This document shows, piece after piece, positions 58,061 through 64,000 of a stretch of DNA of 64,000 nt (the first letter of the stretch is position 1; each line of letters starts with the position of its first letter). A program made the translations under genes and the position numbers. Under the pieces are notes generated by a model. It was not told where the DNA came from, made no database searches, and saw only the letters and a list, made by a program, of their open reading frames with translations. Source of the DNA: Sequoia sempervirens (taxonomy: Eukaryota; Streptophyta; Pinopsida; Cupressales; Cupressaceae); NCBI GenBank assembly GCA_007258455.2, contig VDFB02000001.1, positions 16,984,162 to 17,048,161 of the forward strand. Reading direction: 5' to 3'.

Positions 58061-58381
58061 ATTGTAGAAGTTGATTTAGAGTAGGAACAATTACCTCAAT
58101 ATTAGTAAGTTCAGTTGGAAACTCAACCATCTATAGAAAATAAGGAGAAAGAAGAAGCTTCTAGAGATGAAGATGTGGATGTGAATGCAAAAAATATACA
58201 GGAAAATGTGGAAATACCACAACCATCTCTAAGAGGATCTACATGAGTCAGAAATCCTCCTAAAAGGTATGATGATTTTTTTTCATCTCTTGCTTTGATT
58301 TCTAATGATGGGGAACCAAGTTGTTATTGGGAAGCAATGGATGGCACTAAAAGTGCTAAATTAAAAATAGTAATGTAAGAA
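58061..58381 (+). other. Integrase-polymerase linker of outer Copia
   Basis: About 320 bases of stop-ridden acidic sequence, with RGSTXVRNPPKRYDDFFSSL-like reading at 58233 (the normally conserved R-S-x-R-x-R-x-P-P-x-R-Y segment). No separate gene. Confidence 0.6.
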
Positions 58382-59106
58382 GAAATAGATGCCTTGGAAA
58401 ATAATAAAACATGGGAGTTGGTAGAACTTCCAAAGGGTGGGAAAGTTGTTGGTTGCAAATGGGTCTACAAACTGAAGAAGGGTGTTAATGATAAAATTGA
58501 AAGATACAAGGAAAGACTGGTAGCAAAAGGATATTCTCATAAGGAGTGTATTGATTTTCATGAAAAAATTTCACGATTTGTTAAGCTTGTTTCTGTTCGG
58601 GTTGTGTTAGCATTAGTTGCATTACTTGATCTTGAGTTGGAGTAGCTAGATGTTAAAACAACATTTTTACATGGATATTTGGATGAGGAGATATATATTG
58701 AATAACCAAAAGGGTTTGCTCAATATCGCAATAATAAATTTGTTTGTAAACCCAAGAAGTCATTGTATGGCCTGAAGTAGTCACCTAGGAAATGGTAAAA
58801 TAAGTTTGATTCCTTCATGGTGAGCCAAAAATTTACAAGAAGTGAGTATGACCATTTTGTTTAATTTAAAAGTTTGGAAAATGGTTTATTCATTATCTTG
58901 GTGTTATGTGTTGATGATATGCTTGTAGCAAGCAAAATCATAGTTGAAATTAATATTTTGAAGGCTCAGTTGGCTAGGACATTTGATATGAAGGATCTAG
59001 GAGTAGTAAAAAAAGTTTGAGCATAGAAATACACAAAGATAGGGAACATGGTAAGCTTGGGTTAACACAATAGAAATATGTAGAGAAGATCCTCATAAGA
59101 TTTGGT
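58382..59106 (+). pseudogene. Copia reverse transcriptase (outer element)
   Basis: MENNKTWELVELPKGGKVVG then CKWVYKLKKGVNDKIERYKE, YSHKECIDFHEKISRFVKLV, LDVKTTFLHGYLDEEIYIE (first Asp) and IILVLCVDDMLVASKI: the Tyr of YVDD is Cys. Stops at 58643 (TAG where CAG is expected), 58703 (TAA for CAA) and 58778 (TAG for CAG) are all C-to-T changes. The polymerase could not be made intact. Confidence 0.8.
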
Positions 59107-59865
59107 ATGAAAAATGTGAAACCAATAAATATCCCTTTAGCTTCCCATTTTAAGCTTTCTTCAAGTTTATGTCCTAGTAATAAAGAAGAAAATGATTATA
59201 TGTCTCATTTAACACATGCTAATGTAGTAGGAAGTTTAATGTATGTGATTGTATATACAGGACCAGATATTTCACATGTAGTTGGTGTTGTCAGTAGATA
59301 CATGGAAAATCCAAGTAAAGAGTATTGGGCAACAATGAAGTGGGTGCGTCAGTAAATGAGAGGCACAAGTGATTATTATATCACCTACAATGCCAATAGT
59401 GATTCAGTATGTGGTTATGTTGATTCATATTTTGTAGGTGATTTAGACAAAAGGAGATCTACTTTGGGTTGTGTCTTTACTCTTGTAGGTGGAGCTATTT
59501 GTTGGATGTCAAAGATTCAAGAAACAATTGCTTTATCCACAACTGAGGAAAAGTATATGGCTATCTCAGATGCATGTAAAGAGGCAATTTGGTTGAAGAG
59601 TCTTTTGGATGAATTTGGAAAATTGCAAGACAAAGTGATTGTAATTTTTGATAGTCAAAGTGTTATCCATTTGGGTCAAAATCAATCTCATCACAGAAGG
59701 ACCAAGAATATTGAAATTAAGTACCATTTTGTAAGACAGGTCGTTAATGGAGGTGGAGTAACTCTTGACAAAGTTCATACTACAAAAAATTGTGTAGATA
59801 TGTTTACTAAACCAATATTGTTAGAGAAGGTGAGGTGGAGTTTGGCTTGTCTTGGTTTGTAGCAA
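59107..59865 (+). pseudogene. Copia RNase H (outer element)
   Basis: VVGSLMYVIVYTGPDISHVV, YWATMKWVRQ, a single stop, then GYVDSYFVGDLDKRRSTLGC, GGAICWMSKIQETIALSTTE, SDACKEAIWLKSLLDEFGKL, TKNIEIKYHFVRQVVNGGGV and MFTKPILLEKVRWSLACLGL. The second half is a clean 168-codon frame ending at a natural stop near 59862, about 45 bases before the polypurine tract. This is the best preserved gene of the outer element. Confidence 0.85.
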
Positions 59866-59908
59866 AGGTGATGAGTGGGCTTGGGGAGGTATCAAGTAAA
59901 TTTTTTTC

Positions 59909-59919
59909 AAGGTGGAGAT
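59909..59919 (+). other. Polypurine tract of outer Copia
   Basis: AAGGTGGAGAT directly before TGTTGG. Confidence 0.85.
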
Positions 59920-59989
59920 TGTTGGATTGTGATAACAATGAAATCCATAAAACAAGGAGGGAAAAAATTGTAAAAATAAATCTCATCTT
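59920..59989 (+). repeat. Start of 3' LTR of outer Copia, truncated
   Basis: TGTTGGATTGTGATAACAAT onward matches 29009-29075 and then stops where a minus-strand family G LTR begins. Confidence 0.8.
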
Positions 59990-61350
59990 CGTTGAAAGGA
60001 GCAAGAAAACTAAGAGGGGGGTGAATCAATTGTCACCAAACTCAAATTCAAATCTAAAACACTTATCAATTTCTTATCCACTCAATTCTATTATTAAGTA
60101 TGAACATAAAATGCAGATAACAGAAAGTAATATCAACACAAGAAACACCATATTTACATGGAAAACCCAATGAGGGAAAAACCACAGTGAGGATTAAATC
60201 ACAATATAAAGTAATATAAAAAGTAAATACAAGAGGCTCACTCCTATAGAAAGGACTCACTATCCAACAAGGATGATCACTATCTACAGATACAAAATAT
60301 TACAGTAAAGATCCACCACAACAAGTTACATGCATTCGTAGCCTTGATCAGAAGAATTGTAGACATCGTCAACTCACTACTTTAGGAATCTAACACATTA
60401 AAGTATTGCTATCTCAATTCACTTTCGCACAAATTTTCTTTTCTTCTTGATTTTATACTTATTTGCAACATCTTGATTTGCATTTATACCCTCTTCAACC
60501 ATAGAAACTTTCTCCAAGGTCAGCTATATACACTTCATTTCATGAATTCAAATTAGGTCGACAACTCAAAATTCTCATGGTGGAAAGGAATGAGAACAAA
60601 CCACACCAATACCTAACTATGACCCAAAACAACATCTCAGATCAATCACATGCTTCCTTAATTAATTCTTAATCCTTCGCATGAAGTGTAAACACCAGGT
60701 TGGCCAAACCTAATGAAAACATAAATGAACATTGAAGTAAATTCTTCCCAACAATAAGATAATACATGGATGACATAACATGCTCCATCATGTATGAGAA
60801 CACATCTTAGATACCTTCAGATACATCTGCATCATCTATAGAAACCTTTAAACCCTAAAAACTTCTCACCAGTCCATCTAAACAATACAAATACACACAG
60901 TAATAATGAAACACATCTTCCATAGCACCAAACCATGAACATCTTTGCTAGAACACAAGAAACGCCATTACAAAACATATTCCAAATCTGCAAGACCTAA
61001 AAAAACTTAGCAGAGGACTACAAAGTGAAGACATTTCTCCCAGTCCATAGACAAACAACTTTGTCAAACCAGTTCACATACTAGTGACCACAACTTTCAC
61101 TCTCCATCAAACTAGAAGCTAAAAGCTAGGAGATATCACCAACAAATTCCTGTAAACAACCCTTCAAATCCACACAAGCATAGGATCAACATAGAATAAA
61201 TGTGGAGCACATACTGGAGCACATTCTGAACACATACATAACTTTGACTCCACTCTTTATTATTTTTCTCAAAATCACTTGGTAACCCATCATATCAACA
61301 TCTCTACAACACTATAAAGATAGCTCCATGTACTCGCAATCATCTCAACA
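59990..61350 (-). repeat. Family G LTR, minus strand
   Basis: Plus-strand edges CGTTGAAAGGAGCAAG (TG mutated to CG) and CATCTCAACA. It contains the C/G-rich tract GAGGGGGGTGAATCAATTGT at 60013 and the inverted shared motif (TTTACATGGAAAACCCAATG...AAAACCACAGTGAGG) at 60149-60194. Near its right edge, AATGTGTTGT-type words match the 5' LTR start of the copies at 24749 and 63707. No matching duplication was found, so it may be a solo LTR or one LTR of a rearranged element. Confidence 0.6.
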
Positions 61351-61795
61351 GCATCTCAACTATACATGCACAATAATCTACCCTAATTTGCATTAAATAC
61401 AGTAGATTTCAAAATATTCCTAAAACTCTTAGAAACCCTAATTTTCTTTGCAAATGATCATGCCTTTGCATATTCTTCTAGTTCCACTTGCATATCCTCT
61501 AACTAACCATTTATTTCAACATATCCTCATTCCAAATATTGACATGTCAAACATTAGGGAGTTTCAAGTAATTTTCTGTTAAAGCTCCCCCTAAGACCCT
61601 ACTAGGTCTAATTCCCAAAGGAATTGTTTGCACCAGATGAGGGCACAAACACACCTATTGTCTCAATATCTTCTTTCTTCCTTAAATATTATTCATTTCT
61701 TGCTTAGTCTCATTCTTGTCAAATTTCTTCACTGATTCATTCTTTTCTACCAAATCAGTCTGCTTACCCTTCTTACTTCTATAAACTCTTGAGAT
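61351..61795 (-). other. Non-coding or decayed interior of right-hand family G copy
   Basis: Minus-strand sequence with CTTAGGGGGAGC at 61585, the counterpart of CCTAGGGGGAGT at 23508 just after the knuckles. Stops are dense; the C-terminal helical domain is not recognisable. Confidence 0.4.
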
Positions 61796-62714
61796 ATGTC
61801 TTGATTTGTTGCAATTATAGAAAATAACTTTTTTCTAATTAGATTGTTTTCCATTTACCCTTGAATTTCATTTATTAGATTTATGTCCAAATTTGTTGCA
61901 TGTATAGCAGTAAACATTAAAGGATTGGATCATTCTTCCTCCATTAGACCAATTCGCCATCTGAGTTCTGCATTCACTATCTCTATGTCCAATTCTCTTG
62001 CATGCAAAACATTGACCAGATAAGGAACTAGGAAACTTATTCATCCTACTCCTACACTCTATTTCCTTGTGACCAAATTTGGTACATGAAAAACATACAC
62101 CATTGAAAGATGGATACATTTGTGCATTAGGCTCTCACAGGTAGTCTCCTAGCAAAGTTCCTTGAATTTCTTTTTTTCTTTCCTTTATTCTAAGTTTTCT
62201 AATTATCCTTAGAGCTTTCACCTCCTTCCTTTCCCAAGCTACCTTTGTCTTTACTTGGTTTCTGCCCTAAAATAAACTCATCAAGCTTGTCTGAGCTAGA
62301 TTTGAAATTATTTTCACAAAGTTTCACTTCATCCATATCTACTTTCAGATTCACCACCTCTTATTCAAGCTTAGTGCACTCATCATACTTGATTTGTAAC
62401 ATTTTATTCATACATTCTTTAATCCTTTTCTTCTCCTCTACTTTCACCTTCAAACTAGTAATCTCTTCATTATTTTGCTTTAACTGCTCAATTACTTCCC
62501 TATGTCTTTCTTTGAACTTCTTCAATTTCTATTTTAATTTCCAGACACATTCATTTGCATCTTCAATATTTTCTTTCAAATCTCTGTTTTCACTTTAAAC
62601 TTTTTCAAGATTTTCAAGTGTAGCTCGGAGCTCTTTTTTATCATTCATTTTTTCCATCTTCAAGATCTTCCTCAAGCTATTAGGCTTCTCTAGAGGAACC
62701 AAGCTCTAATACCA
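61796..62714 (-). pseudogene. Family G gag-like protein, third copy (coiled coil and CCHC knuckles)
   Basis: Minus strand from 62660: MEKMNDKKELRATLENLEKV then ENRDLKENIEDANECVWKLK, IEQLKQNNEEITSLKVKVEE and DKLDEFILGQKPSKDKGSLG, a coiled coil with three stops. After a frameshift near 62130 come knuckles: CFSCTKFGHKEIEC and CFACKRIGHRDSEC (both complete), CYTCNKFGHKSNK (last Cys lost to a stop) and a fourth, NCNKSRHISRVYRS. Order, number and spacing match the copy at 22330, though the coiled coil has a quite different sequence, so this is a separate subfamily. No enzyme domains follow. Confidence 0.7.
62703..62714 (-). other. Primer-binding site of right-hand family G copy
   Basis: Minus-strand TGGTATTAGAGC, 11 of 12 with the initiator-Met site. 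Confidence 0.8.
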
Positions 62715-62716
62715 AT

Positions 62717-63707
62717 TTTTGAATATTGAATATACTGAGAGGGGGGTGAATTAGTATCTTCTTAAACTTACTAAACAAATACCATCCAATTACTCTGATG
62801 CATATAGCAGTAAAGATAAATAAGAGCATTAACAAAACATGAAATTACACAAAACATGAACACCATTATTTTTATGTGGAAAACCAAAAATGGGAAAAAC
62901 CACGGTGAGTGTTAGCTCACAATATAGTATAACTGGTTATAAGATATTAAAAAATGAGGTGGCTAACTACTAGAACTCACTATATAAAAGAGAGGCTCAC
63001 TTCCTATAGAATTAGAATGAAAAAATGGCTTACAGCTAGAAAATGAACTAATAAAGTACACCTAACAAGTGTTGATTTAGTTCCTATGAAGCAAGTAAGT
63101 TGACTTGACACAATTCATCATATTCTCACTTCTTTAGATTTGCATTCACACCAAATTCTTCAAAACTGCCAAACATATAGACCTAATCCATTTGTAAGCA
63201 TAAATTAGGTCGGCCTAATTCGATGCAACTCTTATTCATCAAAAATACCAACTGTTGGCTTCAATATTTCACAAAATCTTTCCAAAAACAATTCAAACAC
63301 TCAACACATTATATCATGCTAGAATGGACCTAAGATAGGTCACACATATATCTTCATAACCAAATAAATTCACCATACCACCAATTATCCATGAGGTCAA
63401 CCAAAAATGAGCTTAATAACAAAATGCAAAAATAGAATAATGTTGATACACCATACGAGCATCTGAATACGTGATATTTTGAATATATGTGCTCCCAACA
63501 TCCATAAACCATTTCCAAAAGCCACAAACAACAATAATCAATAGCAAAAGATTGCAGACCAAAATATCAGAGGATGACAACTGCATACTAGTCCAGAATA
63601 CCAGATAAAATCAAGACTTAATCTTGCATTTGTAACTCATATATCATGGTGACATCAATGACAACACAAAACAAAAAATCCAAATGTTCTTCTTCATTCT
63701 TCCAACA
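62717..63707 (-). repeat. 5' LTR of right-hand family G copy
   Basis: Plus-strand left edge near TTTTGAATATTG beside the primer-binding site; right edge TTCTTCCAACA at 63707, i.e. minus-strand start TGTTGGAAGAATG. It contains GAGAGGGGGGTGAATTAGTA (62737) and the inverted shared motif TTTTTATGTGGAAAACC...AAAACCACGGTGAG (62872-62910). It is inserted in a minus-strand Copia RNase H frame, interrupting it after WASCVDDQN. Confidence 0.75.
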
Positions 63708-64000
63708 TTCTGGTCATCCACACAACTAGCCCAATTTGTATCGATATAAGAACTTAAAGTGAAATTAGTATCCTTAGGATACCACAAGACATAATCCAGA
63801 GTGCCTTTAAGATATCTGAATATCCTCTTCATGGCTGTAACACGTGCTTCTTTAGGTTTTTCTTGAAATCTAGTAACTAAACATACTACATGCATGATAT
63901 CTGGTCTAGTAGTAGCAAGATACAACAGTCCACCAATCATAGATCTGTTCTTGCTCTGATCAACATTAGCAGATTCATCATCTTTACTCAGCTTACATCC
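63708..64000 (-). pseudogene. Copia polymerase end and RNase H start, runs off window
   Basis: Minus-strand frame entering from the right edge: SKDDESANVDQSKN, SMIGGLLYLATTRPDIMHVV, KEARVTAMKRIFRYLKGTLD, YVLWYPKDTNFTLSSYIDTN and WASCVDDQN at the junction with the LTR. This is the conserved TRPDI...RYLKGT...D-x-x-[WF]-A block of plant Copia RNase H. It is a third Copia lineage, distinct in sequence from the two in the stack. The rest of RNase H is not found on the other side of the inserted LTR within the window. Confidence 0.8.

Larger units (their letters stand above)
29009..59989 (+). mobile_element. Outer Ty1/copia element, split by two nested insertions
   Basis: Pieces: 5' LTR 29009-29446, gag and protease to 30525, integrase zinc finger 49926-50328, integrase core, reverse transcriptase and RNase H 57361-59862, polypurine tract and the first 70 bases of a 3' LTR (59920-59989). 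The Tat element 30526-49920 and the Copia element 50329-57355 lie inside. Taking each out with one copy of its target duplication restores an uninterrupted Copia frame: MFDSVVKALTEVRHVPEP across the first junction and SHTSKGFLNYIHLDVWG across the second. The 3' LTR is cut after about 70 bases by a minus-strand family G LTR. All genes carry stops or frameshifts. This is the oldest layer of the stack. Confidence 0.85.

Overview
This window reads as repeat-rich intergenic DNA from a plant with a large genome. It is about 65% AT or more, has no intact host gene, and is filled with layered LTR retrotransposons of the plant Ty1/copia type and the plant Ty3/gypsy Tat type. Primer-binding sites match plant initiator-Met tRNA (TGGTATCAGAGC and variants). 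A gymnosperm is a reasonable guess from the density and age of the nested Copia and Tat elements, but no sequence here is diagnostic. Nothing bacterial or viral in the strict sense was seen. Almost every coding region is a decayed pseudogene.

Layout. 1-8868: AT-rich DNA with a TATG/TATA microsatellite (425-776), small hairpins, one minus-strand copy of a gag-only element (3662-5261, 'family G') and a fragment of a DNA-transposon end (5262). 8869-16728: a plus-strand, pol-less Tat-like element with one long decayed Asn/Pro-rich ORF, a polypurine tract and a 3' LTR; it is itself interrupted by an 811-bp terminal-inverted-repeat element (13361-14171). 16729-20250: AT-rich DNA with a short chaperonin-like relic. 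20250-27190: a minus-strand Tat gag-protease relic split by a complete family G element (21154-25859, two 1.1-kb LTRs). 27190-29008: AT-rich LTR-like DNA with a 5S-rRNA-like patch.

29009-59989 is a nested stack. The outermost layer is a Copia element in plus orientation. A Tat element (30526-49920, minus strand, 5-bp duplication GTTGT) sits in its protease-to-integrase region. A 6.75-kb element with an unrecognised ORF of about 1,400 codons (41940-48694, duplication GATTT) sits in the 5' LTR of that Tat element. A second Copia (50329-57355, duplication TAAGG, two 1.43-kb LTRs) sits in the integrase region of the outer Copia. Conceptually removing the Tat and the second Copia restores the outer Copia reading frame at both junctions, which supports the boundaries. 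The Tat element also carries, on its opposite strand between integrase and 3' LTR, a three-exon relic of a plant-mobile-domain (PMD) gene. 59990-64000: two minus-strand family G LTRs with gag-like sequence between them, the right one inserted in a minus-strand Copia RNase H gene that runs off the window.

Most notable: the gag-only family G, present in three copies with the same protein plan; the long unknown ORF at 43467-47664; the PMD antisense gene and a three-fold 31-residue repeat in the Tat element; and repeated 33-35 bp palindromes in the Tat LTR.
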